NCBI GenBank assembly: GCA_947000775.1
Contig: CAMQGK010000466.1
Coordinates: 3,231,001 to 3,295,000, forward strand
Reading direction: 5' to 3'
Length of the DNA: 64,000 nt
Source of the DNA: Pterois miles
Lineage: Eukaryota > Chordata > Actinopteri > Perciformes > Scorpaenidae
Shown: positions 1 through 51,117 of the stretch, in pieces
Position numbering within the stretch: the stretch's first letter is position 1
Layout: every line of letters starts with the position of its first letter
The notes under the pieces: model-generated
What the model was told of the DNA's origin: nothing
The model's database searches: none
What the model saw: the letters and a program-made list of their open reading frames with translations, nothing else
Made by a program: the position numbers and the translations under genes

Positions 1-293
1 CATTATTATGGGCTGCACGATGGTGCAGTGGTTAGCGCTGTCACCTCACAGCAAGAGGGTCACAGGTTTGAATCTGGCTTGGGGCTCTTATGTGTGGAGT
101 TTGCATGTTGTCCCAGTGTTAGCATAGGTTCTCTGGCTTCCTCCCACAGTCCAGATACATGCAGTTTAGGTTAACTTGCCTGTAGGTGTGAATGTGAGCG
201 TGAATGGTTGTCTGTCTATATGTTGTCCAATGCCAGCTGGGATCGGCTCCAGGTCACCCCCTAACGGGATAAGCGTTTGAAGATGAATGGATG
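1..293 (+). repeat. SINE-like dispersed repeat (tRNA-type boxes), copy 1
   Basis: It begins GGGCTGCACGATGGTGCAGTG, carries A-box-like GTGGTTAGCGCTG and B-box-like GGTTTGAATC, then TGTGGAGTTTGCATGTT and a CTTCCTCCCACAGTCC core, and ends near GATGAATGGATGG. A second copy lies reversed at 21366-21676. It is a common teleost repeat; the family name is not assigned. Confidence 0.75.
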
Positions 294-299
294 GAATAA

Positions 300-680
300 T
301 TATTATCATTATTTGTTAAGATTGTCAATGTTAACCGGTATCATAGGAAACTAGAATAACGCTCCAAACTTATGCTACGGTTTGGCAAGGAAAAACTGTC
401 ATGGCCATTTTCAAAGGGGTCCCTTGACCTCTGACCTTAAGATATGTGAATGTTCTGTGGGTACCCACGAGTCTCCCCTTTACAGACATGCCCACTTTAT
501 GATAATCACATATAGTTTGGGGCAAGTCATAGTCAAGTCAGCACACTGACACACTGACAGCTGTTGTTGCCTGTTGGGCTACAGATTGCTATGTTATGAT
601 TAGAGCCATGTTATTTTATATTAAATACTTGACAGATCTCCCTTTACATTTTCAACAGAAAAAGGTGTGAACAAACAGCC
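300..680 (+). repeat. R1 MITE-like dispersed repeat, partial copy
   Basis: Contains the R1 hallmark CCCTTGACCTCTGACCTTAA followed by GATATGTGAATG, TTTACAGACATGCCCACTTTATG and CAGCACACTGACACACTGAC. The 5' end is degraded. Other copies are at 5625-6140, 12147-12345, 39100-39768, 47925-48395, 51935-52742 and 62815-63425. Confidence 0.7.
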
Positions 681-724
681 AATAAGAACACGCTGTCTCT
701 GTAATGACCTATGATCGGTCATAG

Positions 725-1010
725 TCTTCCGGCTACATTTTCTAAACCCTGAAAACAGAGCCACGAGGAGATGCCGAAGTCTAGTTTTCTCTCATAACAC
801 ACTTTAATAACAATATGCTGAAAGGTTATTATGGAATTTTTGCCCAATGGTGCCAAAAACATTCGGCCTATTGCAGGTTTAAACAAGAAATATTTCCTTA
901 TTTGGTTTAATTTCAATGCTTCATGGTAATACCTGTGCTCTGTTGCCTTCATCAAAATCACAGCCCAGTTTGGGCAAAAAGAAGCGTTACCACTTCAACA
1001 GGTTTCTCCA
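725..1010 (-). repeat. R3 dispersed repeat, copy 1
   Basis: Positions 730-880, read on the minus strand, match 13245-13385 on the plus strand: both contain the stretch TTGGGCAAAAA, AACCTTTCAGCATATTG, GAGAGAAAACTAGACTTC and a CTCCTCG(C/T)GGCTC end. The short ORF across it is not coding. Confidence 0.6.
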
Positions 1011-1458
1011 TATTAGATATGAATCAGGTCATGAGGATTTTGTAGTTAATACACAAACAGCAGTGGGGTCCAAGCAACGATGAAGTAAAGCCAATCTCAG
1101 CAAAACATAAGGTTGCAAATACACATCCATGGTTTGCAAGTCAATATGCATATACATATTTTTTAAAGTAGACTGAAGAGAAAGGAATAGTCTCAGCTCA
1201 TTAGACTGAATAAGCAGATCCATGTGGATGCAGCAGCAGCAGCAGATACACAGTATGTTGTGTTGTTTTGAGTTGGGGGAGGCGGCTCACTGCTTCAGCC
1301 ACACAGACTCGGAGGGGAAGAGGAGCGAGGGAGGATGACAGAGTGAGTGAACGAGGGAGTGACGGAGAGAGATGTTAGCATGGCGCTCCGTAAATTTATT
1401 TAGTGACTCACAGGGTCTGCCTGGACCTCAGTGCTCTCCATGCTGCTAGGACGAGCAG

Positions 1459-1464
<6 letters not shown>

Positions 1465-1509
<45 letters not shown>
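1465..1509 (+). repeat. (CA)n microsatellite
   Basis: About 22 uninterrupted CA units in downstream flank. Confidence 0.95.
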
Positions 1510-1514
<5 letters not shown>

Positions 1515-3474
1515 TTGATTTGTTTTTGCAAGTCCATGCACACGCACAGACAAGCAGATGCATAAACATGTATACTAATGCTGCACACACACTCACACAC
1601 ACACCTCCTCTGTGCAGACGAGTATTAAGAAATATATTCAGCGCTTTATGCCAAACACTATAGTGCCACGCCAAGAATAACCTCTTTGTGTGTTGCTCTG
1701 CACCCTGGCTCACCTTGTACAAGTATACAGCACTAAGTTTCGGCTTAGTATTCATGGTGTGTGCGTGCCAGTGAGTGTGTTTCTGTGTGTATGTGTGTGT
1801 CTGTAATAAGCTTAAGATGGGGTCTCTCCCAAAAACCAAATGTCACAGGGATTTAAGCGTCAAGAGCGAGTTTCCTCCCAGCTGACTATCGGAGAAGTTC
1901 ACTAAAAGCACAAGATTAAACAAAGTCTCAACTTTCCAAAATACATCCAGCCAGTTTCCATTTTTTCTCCCTGTGGCAACACATCCATCCACCACGCAGG
2001 TTTAAAGATAAGCTGTAGGGCATGCGCCAAAACCTGCGAGGTAGCGAGAGACAGGGAAGGAAAAATGGAGCAGGTGAGTGAGAAGAAAAGTACAGACAGG
2101 ATACAAAAACTAGTTTCCACCATATTCAGCATTTATTCTGTAATCTCATAAGCATTCAGCCACCTGCATTCATGTAACCCGCTCCATCACTACAGTTAGT
2201 GTGTGTTCTGCGCTCTCTGGCCCACCCTGTTGGTTGGAGCATGTCAGTGGACCACTGTGATGTTTGTAGCTGGGTTTGTGTTTGTGAGATGCTGCTTGTT
2301 TTGTCCGGTTTGTTTACTCCTCCTGGTGGCCGACTGCTGTATCACAACACATGCTGACCTCTCTGGAGGCCTCGCAGGACTCACGCTGGCTGAACCTGGA
2401 ACTCAAGGACATGTTCAGATGTGAGCAGTCCTCTAATGAGGTTTACATGTAAGGCTGGGTTAATTAACTACTATACTGTTGTTGTTTTATTTAAAAGAAA
2501 TACAGTTGTTGACTATATTTGACATCCACATTCCTCAAAGCTACACATTTGTCTTAAAGTGTGAGATTTAAGGATGCAGATTTACCTCATTTTTTTTTTC
2601 GATGTTATTGTGTTAACAGCTTTCTATTTCATAACTACCAGACAGGCTGACAACCTTCATCTTCCTTTGTATAAAACATCCCGTGGTCAAATTTCTATCA
2701 TATGTCATGGAGTTATTATGGAATGAAAATGTCCTTTTAATGGATTCCTTTGTGTCATTGTCTATGTGTAAAAAGAGACATTTGAGTTGGATAAAAATGG
2801 CCACTTTAGGAAACTGTAAATATGGCAGTTACTCCTGCCTCTTTGTATTTTCTTTGCTTTGTTTGAACTTTACTCCTACACTTTACACTCCGTATTTAAA
2901 ATGTGAAGTGTTTTGAACACTAACATCTAAAATGAGTTGGTGATTTTTGTCATGGTAATATTTTTACCTCGTGTATGTCCTTCATATTAACCATTAATAT
3001 TATAAACCAGTATGAACAAAACATTACAACAGGAATATAATAACATAGCACAATAATAACAACGCAATAGAGGCATCACAGCTCAGTTTGGAGTACATGA
3101 CTTAAAACAGTTAGATAGTCTTAAAGTCTGTCAGTGTTTGCGTAAGAGTGCATGCTTTTCTATATGAAGACTATGTGTAACAGGGTCATTATGTACCCTA
3201 TAGCTATCTTGTTCTCTGGTTTTTATAATTACACAAAATTGATCTTCTTCATTTCTTCTTCTGTGGTCCTTAGTATAAATCCCCTCTCCCCTTTAGTACA
3301 ATCATCCTGACATAGAGGTGGGTGTCATTATTATCCTTATACATCTCCTTATTATCTTACTGTTTTGTGTTTTTGTTTTTTAAAATACTATAATGTTTAT
3401 CTCAACATGTCAATATATTGATTTCTAGATGCACTTTATTTTACCATGTACTTTAACCTTTGATTGCAGTTGCA

Positions 3475-3680
3475 CTATGCTGTAGCTCAGTTGTCCAAAG
3501 TTGGGGGTTCGATCCCCGGTTCCTACAGTCTGCATGTCGAAGTGTCCTTGAGTGAGACACTTATAACCCCAAGCTGCTCCCTGGGCGCTTACAGCAGCCC
3601 ACTGCTCCTAAAATAATTTACTTAGGATGGGTTAAATGCAGACATCAAATTTCATATGCATCAAATTAAGGTTTCTTTTA
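3475..3680 (+). repeat. tRNA-derived SINE-like repeat
   Basis: TGTAGCTCAGTTGTCCAAAG (A-box region) and GGGTTCGATCCCCGG (B box) are followed by CTGCATGTCGAAGTGTCCTT and a region ending in GCAGACATCAAATTTC. The 3' half cannot fold as a tRNA acceptor stem, so it is a SINE, not a tRNA gene. Confidence 0.75.
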
Positions 3681-3919
3681 CCTTGAACTGCATTTATTTA
3701 TGATAGTATATCTATTTATTATGTACCCATACATATTTATCACTGTACTTTATTAATTATTAGAATCGTTAATATTGTTTTAGGTTGTCTATTTACATTT
3801 ATTGCCCTTTATGACACTTTGCGTACACAACACAGGTTACTAACCTTGTAGCTGTCGTTCTGTATAGTACCCTATAATTAGAGACTGTCTTTTAATGCAT
3901 CGTGGATGTCATGGGAAGC

Positions 3920-3976
3920 TGCAAACTCAATTTCATTGTATCTGTACAATGACAATAAAGGAAATCTAATCTAATG
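3920..3976 (+). repeat. LINE-type 3' tail fragment
   Basis: AATTTCATTGTATCTGTACAATG, then ACAATAAAGGAAATCTAATC with a short tandem end, the form of truncated fish LINE (L2/Rex1-like) 3' ends. The class is inferred from the tail only. Confidence 0.45.
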
Positions 3977-4760
3977 TGAATTCAGTGAACTGGCATTTAG
4001 GAATAGTTGCTTTAAGAGTAAATGCTGCCAGCTGAAAGTTACAGCAGACTAAGCTAACTTCTGTTTTGTTTACTGTATTTGTGTGCGTAGGAGCTGGAGC
4101 AGGCAGTAGATTTAACATGGAGGTTTCCCAGTGTGTTTATCAGAAAATAAACTATGAAGATCCCAGTGTCAGAGCGTCTTTACTATCTAACCAACACGAC
4201 ACAGAAGTCCACATATGAACTAAAGGAAGTGTATATTCTATATGAATATCTTATATCTCTTAAAATGACTTCTTCTTACAAGAAAATGAGATGATGGCAC
4301 ATTATACAGGACCAGGTTATTCATTTGTGAAATGTTTATGTTTTAAAAATGTTTTTCAGGTAAATGTGATTTTAACATTTGGTGCAGAATTATTATTTAG
4401 GGTAAAAGGAGGTAATTTTATAATAGTTTTATGACTCGACAGGATACAGAGAGGAAATTTGCTCAAAACATTCAGCCTTCCTTCATTGTTAACAGCAGTC
4501 ACCTTGATTGGGTTACCTTAATTATAGTGGTTAGAGTCAGCAGGAGTCAGGCATTTATATTACTCAAGTACTTAAGTACTCTGGCAGTGGTCGCAGTGAA
4601 AATAAGAGTAGCTGCAATTAATACTGTGTATGTTCTGCAAGTATATCTTTGCTTTTTCAGTTGGTGTTTGTGTGTAACATGTTGTCTCATCTTGCTTTTT
4701 TAAGTACTAGAACATAAAATAAATTATTTAGCTAGTTTCAAAGATATGTAGGGCTCCAAA
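3977..4760. other. AT-rich flank, nothing recognised
   Basis: No repeat family, exon or motif could be assigned between the LINE-like tail and the hAT-like relic. The 90-codon ORF at 4431-4703 has no recognisable domain. Confidence 0.4.
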
Positions 4761-5050
4761 CCTTTTAGCTCTATGAGCCATTAAAACAAGGTCATCAAAC
4801 ATATGGCCCGAGAGCCTGAATCAGCCCGCCAAATGGTTAATCTGGCCCGTTACATTTTCAGCAAAAAGCACTGCTATTTCTCACTGTCCAATGTCACACT
4901 GCCCTATTAGGAGTAGCATGTCCTGTGCTGGATATGCTACTAATCTGTATATCCCATGTGTTTACATACAGGCTACATGACACAGCCCTGTGAGGCGTGG
5001 GCTACTGTTCCTGCAGGAGCCACTGGTGGAATTCGACAAATAGGAAAAGT

Positions 5051-5223
5051 GATTGCTCAGTTGGTCGAGCGGGCGCCAATATAACAAGGCTGAGTCCTAA
5101 CCGTGGTGGCCCGAGTTTGAATCTGGCCTGTGGCCTTTCTGCATGTCGCCCCCCTCTCCCCCTTTCTAAGCTGTCCACTGTCCAATCAGTAAAGGCTTAA
5201 AATGCCCCCAAAAATAATCTTAA
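5051..5223 (+). repeat. tRNA-derived SINE (family shared with 16785-16965)
   Basis: GATTGCTCAGTTGGTCGAGC (A box), CCGAGTTTGAATCTGGCC (B box), GCATGTCGCCCCCCTCTCCC body and AAAATGCCCCCAAAAATAAT tail. The opposite-strand copy at 16785-16965 shares head, B box and CTTTGCTGCATGTCG. Confidence 0.75.
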
Positions 5224-5459
5224 AAAAGGAGAAAACCAGACAGATTTTCCAGTTTTCCAAGAGAAATGGATCAGTTCTGGTGTTCACAGAGGAAAACGGG
5301 GAGCCAGTGTGCTCCATATGTTCACAGCACCTTTCAGTGCTCAAGCAATATAATATTCGGCGCCACTATCAGACTCATCATGGCGGAAAATACAAGAACT
5401 TGCAAAGACAACTGAGAACAGAGAAGTTGAATGTATTGTTTGATTCTAATCGTAGCTGA
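5202..5459 (+). pseudogene. hAT-transposase-like zinc finger fragment fused to SINE tail
   Basis: An 85-codon ORF. Residues 1-8 (MPPKIILK) are read from the SINE 3' tail. From about residue 12 it resembles the N-terminus of hAT-derived proteins: VCSICSQHLSVLKQYNIRRH then YQTHHGGKY, with C-x2-C and the paired His of a BED/C2H2-like finger, and LRTEKLN. It stops after the finger, with no dimerisation or catalytic domain and no splice context. I call it a pseudogene fragment. Confidence 0.55.
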
Positions 5460-5624
5460 GAGATCAGCGAGACGTCTCAGGCTGTTCATCGGCTTATAGA
5501 CTCTTCATTAACTGTGAGCGTTTTCAGAGCGCATTTGTGCTTCTTTACACTAAAAGAAAAGGGCTAAAATGAATGTGACAATAACACATTAGTGCAACTT
5601 GCGATTTTTAGGTTGTAGCTCAGT

Positions 5625-6140
5625 TTTGAAGCTAAAACTGGCATGGCCATTTTCAAAGGCTTCTGTTGACCTCTGACCTCAAGATATGTGAATGACAACA
5701 TTATGGCTGACCCTAACACAGCAAACTAGAGCTACTGTAAAACTAAACACTGTATATAATAACTAGAGCTGTCAATCAATTACAGTATTAAATAGCAATT
5801 AATCCCAATTGTCCATAGTTAATTGCAATTACTTGCAAAATTAATTACCTGTTCAAATATATCTTTAAGGGACCCCGTTGAAAATGGCCGTGCCAGTTTT
5901 TCCTTGCCAACATTTAGTGCAAGTTTGAAGGGATTTATTATTTATGTAATTCCTTCTCTACAAGTCAGTATGGTTGTTACCAATGGAGACTTTAGGTTTT
6001 CATGTTTCATGAGGCCACTATCTTCACTCTAGCTTTAAAAGTGAGCCTGTTACAACCTCTGAAAGATCGACGATGCATTAATGCCTCTAAGAAATTAATG
6101 CTATTCAAAGAAATTTGCGTTATCACGTTAGCTTGAAATA
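5625..6140. repeat. R1 MITE-like repeat, rearranged partial copies
   Basis: 5630-5700 matches R1 in plus orientation (GTTGACCTCTGACCTCAAGA); 5763-6140 matches R1 in minus orientation (AGAGCTGTCAATCAATTACA start, GAAAATGGCCGTGCCAG). The two halves face each other, so this is an inverted composite. Confidence 0.6.
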
Positions 6141-6328
6141 AACCTTAATGAAACTAGCAAACACACTCTGAAAACTAACTAAAATGAAAAGTCAAAAGTA
6201 AAACAAAAATGTAAATCTATTATAACCTTGCTTCCTATTCTGTTCATCATCTCATGACCCTAAAGCAGTGCTTTCTTCTTCTGGAGAAGAAATAACAAGA
6301 ACGCAGCGTGAGACAGTGTAATAAGTAT

Positions 6329-6334
6329 TTTATT
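6329..6334 (-). promoter_or_regulatory. foxp4: polyadenylation signal AATAAA (distal of a pair)
   Basis: Minus-strand ATGCAATAAAATAC followed by a stretch containing TGTCTCACGCTGCG, a plausible cleavage region near 6305-6315. Beyond it repeats resume, consistent with the transcript end. Confidence 0.5.
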
Positions 6335-6401
6335 GCATTTTATAATGCCATTGTCAATAATTAGTACAGATTACATGCAACTAGACCTACTGTACAGTTT
6401 T

Positions 6402-6407
6402 TTTATT
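6402..6407 (-). promoter_or_regulatory. foxp4: polyadenylation signal AATAAA (proximal of a pair)
   Basis: Minus-strand AATAAA within ..GACAATAAAAAAAC.., 73 nt before the second signal. It could give a transcript ending near 6.38 kb. Confidence 0.45.
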
Positions 6408-7091
6408 GTCTGCATGGACAGACACAAGAAGATTCAGGTTACAAATACACAGATATATGTGTGTGTTTTTATACAGCATGAAGGAAAGGGCAGTGACTGG
6501 CATTACATGGCTACCCGGGGTGGAGGGTCAGAGGGCTGGGCTCCACTGTCTGTCTAAAGCCACCGCCCAGTCCCTGTCCCCGCCTCGTCCTCGGGTCACA
6601 CTTTCAAATAACAAGAAACAGAACAAAAAAAAAAAACAAAAACAAAGGATAAAGAGAGGTAAACAGGTAAACTGAAACTAAGAAACAAATACAGAGAGTC
6701 ACTGCTGAAAATGTACACACATTCCTTAGGTTTAACCAGAGGAGAGCTGAAGTGGTAGTTCCATCGGATTCTGGCTGTCTCTACTTGATAATACCGTCAG
6801 GCTCCACTTTGAGAGTCCCTTACCCCTCACATGACACCTCAGAACTGTCCAATCACAAGTCAGGATTTGGGCTCCCCGTGCCCTTTGAGTCAGTCACCAG
6901 CCAATAAGACGCAGGCCGGCCCTTCAACACCATTACGTGGATGTATATACGAGAGATAACAGCTAAAGGTGATCAGTGAAGTCGATGGAGACTTTTGGAA
7001 GTAGCTTGGTTTTTGTTTGGTTAAGGTTGTGGCATTGGTTTGGTTACAGTTTGGTTACAGTTCAGGAGTTTGGACTGGTTGCTTTCAATGC

Positions 7092-7098
7092 CTTTGGT
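7092..7098 (-). promoter_or_regulatory. candidate miR-9 7mer site (distal)
   Basis: ACCAAAG on the mRNA strand near the distal UTR; retained only in the full-length 3' UTR. Confidence 0.25.
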
Positions 7099-8597
7099 AG
7101 TCAGAGGATGAGCTGCATCTCTGAGAGCCATTCCACATTTTGGTATTGAGACTACGCGAGAGGAGGAGTATCAAAAATGCAACAGTGTCGGGGTTTGATC
7201 GGCCTCTGAGGGGACCGGGAGATGAGGTCTGCGACTGGTCACCACCAGCCAGGTGTGTGTGACTCAGTGACACCCCCACGGCGCCTGCAGATGATTGACA
7301 GCTCTGCGGGTCGGAGTTCAGCACAGGAATGACAGGGGTCAGGGGTCAGAGGGAGGGGTCACAGGGAGCTGGGACACATATTGGCACCTGAGAGGACCAA
7401 CAGCAATATCTTCCTAAAGCTCCGTGTTGTTGTTGTTTTTCTTTTTTTAAAGCAAGAGAGGGGCTACATATTCTTACATTTTTTCCTCTTTCTCTTTTTC
7501 TTTTCAGAGGTTTTGGTCCTGTCTTTGAGAAAAAGTCCTTCTGAGGTATCAATACATAATGAAGTAACTTTTTAGTTTGTTTTCCGTTTGTTTTTTTTTT
7601 TCTTTCCTTAAAAATGCATAAATGCAGTACAGAGACAAAAAAGTATCAAAATAGACCTAGCTAAGATAAATATACAAACAGGTGTTACCTAAACCACTGA
7701 TCTAACTTTTATTCTTTTCATTTTTTTTTAGAGATAATACACTTAAAAAATCTGCGTCCCAGACGTTTTATGAAGAACTGAAAAAAAATGGAAACAAAAA
7801 CAAAACTAATAAACCGAGACACCTGCAGCACTTAATATGATAAATACATATACTTCAGCATTAGCAGTACAGTATAGGAATCAGAGCTGAAAGCTTTACA
7901 ATAGCTAAACAGGTGCAAAAGAAAAAAAAAGAAAAGAAAATCAAAATGGGAAAGAATGCCCCAGAGAGAAAAGTCAAGCATTAATATACAAGAATACATC
8001 ATGTTATGCCAAAGCTGGAGAAGGAACAGAAGTGTTACATGGCGACCTGTGAACAATCTACATCTTTATAAAACAGCTTTGTTTACAGGTGTACCTTAAA
8101 GCACAAGTCAGAGATCATCTATGTACTGTATGCAGCAGTTCCTCTTGGTTTGGATAGTACTAGTAGTAGTGATGAGTTTCATTGAGTGTGTGTTAGTCCT
8201 CTCGGCGTCTCATGTTTTGGCGAAGCGGGTGCTGCGGTGTTGTGGGTCTTTGGATATCTGGATGGTCAGAGCCTCCTGTTGCACTAACCCATAGCCCTGC
8301 TTCTATTATACTCCTGTGTGTGTGTGTGTGTGTTTGTGTGGCACTGATATATTCTGTCCATCATCACCCAACCGACAACCAGCTCCCTGCAACGCCACCG
8401 TTAACGACCAGCTATCATGAATATGCACACGTACAGTCACAGTTGAGAGGCTGTTCACAGAGCTCAGTGCTAATTGGGTGCAGGAATATGGTCAGTTTTT
8501 TTTTTCTTTACACAGCTGATAGAAAACTTTTCATACATAGCGAGCACTTCACAACACACTTTGAGACGTAGAGAGTGCTTTAGATGTGGTTTAAGGA

Positions 8598-8842
8598 GAG
8601 GTAGTCATTTTTAAATCCATGGAAAGTGAAACGTCTCTATGTTTTTGGGCTCGAGCAGATGTGGTAGGGAGTCCGGATCACCTTTTTTTTTTTTTTTTTC
8701 TCTTGTCAGTCATACAGTAAGTGTAACAACAATTTTGGCATTCCTTATTATCATCGAGGAAGAATGGAGGAAAAAAAATAATATTTCAGGGAGTTCAGTC
8801 TCCCATTGGCTATGTGTTGAACCGTTTTTGAAAAGGAGGTAG
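8598..8842 (-). promoter_or_regulatory. two candidate let-7 7mer sites
   Basis: CTACCTC occurs on the mRNA strand at 8598-8604 and 8836-8842, within 245 nt. One 7mer is expected about 0.3 times by chance in a UTR of this size, so the pair is only suggestive. Confidence 0.25.
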
Positions 8843-8918
8843 TGTTATTTTTGGTTTTTATCTCGTTTCTGTCTGCCACTTTGTACTTTGTTAGAAATCA
8901 GTCTCTAATGTGACAGGA

Positions 8919-8925
8919 AACAGTC
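8919..8925 (-). promoter_or_regulatory. candidate miR-132/212 7mer site
   Basis: GACTGTT on the mRNA strand matches the miR-132 seed. miR-132 is reported to act with miR-9 on Foxp2; extension to foxp4 is inference. Confidence 0.25.
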
Positions 8926-9529
8926 CTGTTTGAACACAAAGTCATCAGAAAGGTTCTTTCATTAAATAAGAAAAATCGTCTGAAGTGCAAGAGATAGTTT
9001 GACAAAAAAGTATGAAAATATGAACCAGACTTTCAATTATATGATGTCCCTTGGTTGTTTTCCTCTTACATTGGTACTATTTTTTAGTTGTTCCCTCTTT
9101 ATTGTAATATATCTGTTTTTTGGAAAAACTCCTCCCTGTCCAAAGATGTGACTTTCGTAACCACATTACAGTACACTTCCTCTTCCTGCGAATACAGATC
9201 GAGAGGTTTGTTCCCTAGACTGAAAAACTCCAAATGTTTGTTACGACAGCACCAGAACAAGTATCCTGTAAAAGTGTTCAAATGCCTCACGAGGGCCTCG
9301 TTTTCAGGGCCAGTCCTATAGGATTGTGTTTGGAACACAGTTTAGCCTGAGCGTGGGAGAGACAGGGTTTCACCTTTAAGTGCTTTTCTCTTTCTTTTTG
9401 TTTTTCAGAGGAACTGTGCGAGGTTTGTTAATACTAGTTTTTTTGGCCTCATACCTAATGTGAGTCATTCTTAACCACTTACCATGTAAAAGCTTTTGAT
9501 GTCTCCAAATCCTAGTTTTGCTTTACACA

Positions 9530-9536
9530 CTTTGGT
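9530..9536 (-). promoter_or_regulatory. candidate miR-9 7mer site
   Basis: ACCAAAG on the mRNA strand, 174 nt from the 8mer site, complementary to seed positions 2-8 of miR-9-5p. Confidence 0.3.
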
Positions 9537-9709
9537 TTTGGGAATGGTCAGCTCTGTAAGTCATGTATAATTTCAACACAATACTTATATGAATACTATA
9601 ATAAGAATTCAAACTCCTGGTTTGTTGTCTTTTGGCCAATTCTTTAAGAAGAAAAAGGAAACTCAAAAAGGGCAAAATAAACTACAGGGTTTTTGGTTTT
9701 CTACATATT

Positions 9710-9719
9710 TCTTTGGTTA
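9710..9719 (-). promoter_or_regulatory. candidate miR-9 site (8mer) in foxp4 3' UTR
   Basis: The mRNA strand reads TAACCAAAGA, complementary to nucleotides 1-10 of miR-9-5p. Two further 7mer matches (ACCAAAG) lie at 9530-9536 and 7092-7098. FOXP1 and FOXP2 are established miR-9 targets; regulation of this gene is inference. Confidence 0.4.
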
Positions 9720-11641
9720 CCTGTAACAAAAATAAAATGGGAATAAGCAGATAATAGATTAAAATAAGTGTTAAATTTGGTATGGCACTGTAGAGAAAAA
9801 AGTAATGCTTTTATGCTCACGGAAAACAAAACAAAAAAATAAATCTCACGTGCTATTCCTTTAACACAAACTCACACAGTGAATTGCAGATAGCTTCTAC
9901 ACAGTAACTATTACAACCATAGAGCTCTGAATCGAAGCTGAGCAGAGTTGCCACATTTGGTGTCCCACGGAAAGAATTCCCCCTTATTTGTTTATCAGTT
10001 TGGACACAGTTCCAGGCAGAACCTTTGTGGGATGAGGTATTCTCTGACTGCAGTAATAATATATATATATTTTTAAAGCATTACTGATATTTCTCAACTA
10101 ATACACAACCAAAAACAAGTGGATGAGAGAGAATTTTAAAAACAAAAGAGTCAGCTGTTAAATAATCTGTCTGGATAATGGCAACTTTAAGTGCTATTTC
10201 CAAATTTCTTGCCTGCTACACATTGGGACATAAGGGAGAGGGGCAGGAGTGGGGGTCGGGTATCACAAGTTGGGACAATACTGCGCTTTCTTTCTTTCTT
10301 TTTCTGCCAATACTCATTTGGAATGGTGTGAACAGCCAGAGTAAATCAAACAATTTACAATACAAAAACAAAAACAGCATCCTTAGAAAAGGTACGTCGA
10401 AACAGAACGCCACCATGGAAATATTGATCCTCAAAAATAAACAATGATAATAACATCAAATAAAAAAAAAGGAAATGACAAAAGCTACCACACATTTTTT
10501 TTCTTATTATACTCCATAATCATGAACAGTTTTCTTTTTTAGTCACAATATTTCTGTAGACGCTTCCTCCCTTGTTTCTCTCTGCTTCCCCTCTTTTCTT
10601 CTCAAAGTGTTCCCAGATCGTCGCTCCGTCTGCAGACAGAGGAGAGGAGGACAGCACCAAATGGTCCTATTCCTGCAGTCTTTTCGGGGTGGGGATGGGA
10701 AGGAATGGAGGTGGAGGTGGGGTAAGAAAATGTCTTTTTTTTTTCACTTAGAAGCAAAGAGTTTTAAAAGATGTCCATCACTAAGTGTCTTGCTGGGGGC
10801 AGAAGTTTGGACAGGGACCAGGGCTGCAGCCTCGCCGTGGGTTCACACGCCAACGTGGAGATCTGCGCAAGTGTCGGAGCGCTGTTGAGCTTTGAAAGCT
10901 CTTGTCCTTCCTCCCTTCCCTCATTCCCGTCTTGAAGCCTGACAGTTTCATTTCAATCATATCAAAGAAAATGAAAAAGCAAGTGATTGACTCAAAGAGG
11001 GGGAAGAAGGAGCGGTCTGCACAGCCCCTGGTGACTCCTCCAAATCTATATACACATGATCCTGTGTGTGTGTGTGAGTGTGTGTGTGTGTGTATGTGTG
11101 TGTGTGGCTTTCTATTTAAAACACACACACCTATGTGTCTTCTCAACTGAGATATAACGGCTAGCCAGGCAGCCCAAGACAACAGCAAGGAGGGCGTATG
11201 CAGAGTGGTTGGGCAAGGAGGAGCGAGTGTGTCCAAACCTCTAAGGGTCTCTACACAGAGGCTGATTTGACCAGGGAGGATGATGAGACATGGTGAATGA
11301 GTGTGTGTGTGTTTGTGTTTGTGTGTGTGTGTGTGTGTCTGCATTGAGTGGTGTTACACCTCTGAGCCAAGTGTTGGAAAAGAAACACATGGATGTAAAG
11401 CAGTGCTCCACAGTCTTGTTTTTGCGTCTGAAAGGTCATCTAACCCTGTTTGGAGTTTCTCAATGTCGTCCTTGGTTGTTTGCATTTTCATAAAAACAAA
11501 AACAAAAACAAAAAATTCTCTTTTTTTTCTCTCTTTTCTCTTAAGTGTACTGTAGCTATCTTTTTCCCCTTCACGCTGACGAGAGGGCTCAAGGGATTGA
11601 TCTCGCTATGTCTCATCCCTCCGGTCCATCTGGGATCGGTC

Positions 11642-51117
<39,476 letters not shown>

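Larger units (their letters stand above)
681..3474. other. downstream flank, no gene recognised
   Basis: Apart from the R3 repeat and the microsatellite at 1465-1509, I see only AT-rich unique-looking sequence, with a purine-rich block near 1300-1375. The short ORFs lack family resemblance and splice context. Confidence 0.5.
4790..5460 (+). mobile_element. decayed hAT-like transposon relic
   Basis: TCATCAAACATATGGCCCG and CAGCCCGCCAAATGG near the left resemble the ends of fish hAT elements of the GTF2IRD2/ZBED-related group. The right part encodes a C2H2/BED-like finger. A SINE inserted between them (5051-5223). No catalytic domain remains. Confidence 0.45.
6310..11641 (-). other. foxp4: inferred long 3' UTR of foxp4
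   Basis: From the TAG to a tandem pair of AATAAA signals near 6.33-6.41 kb there is about 5.3 kb without any of the SINE or MITE families that crowd both flanks and the introns. It contains A/T homopolymers and two short GT tracts (11065-11105, 11302-11338), with no intron-like exon signals and no convincing ORF. The absence of repeats and the polyA signals support one continuous UTR; the exact end is inferred and internal polyadenylation (signals near 9100 and 7710) is possible. Confidence 0.6.

Noticed and set aside
10781..11344. A 187-codon minus-strand ORF in the 3' UTR
   Set aside because: It begins in GT repeats (Thr-His runs), lies inside the foxp4 terminal exon and lacks any recognisable domain.
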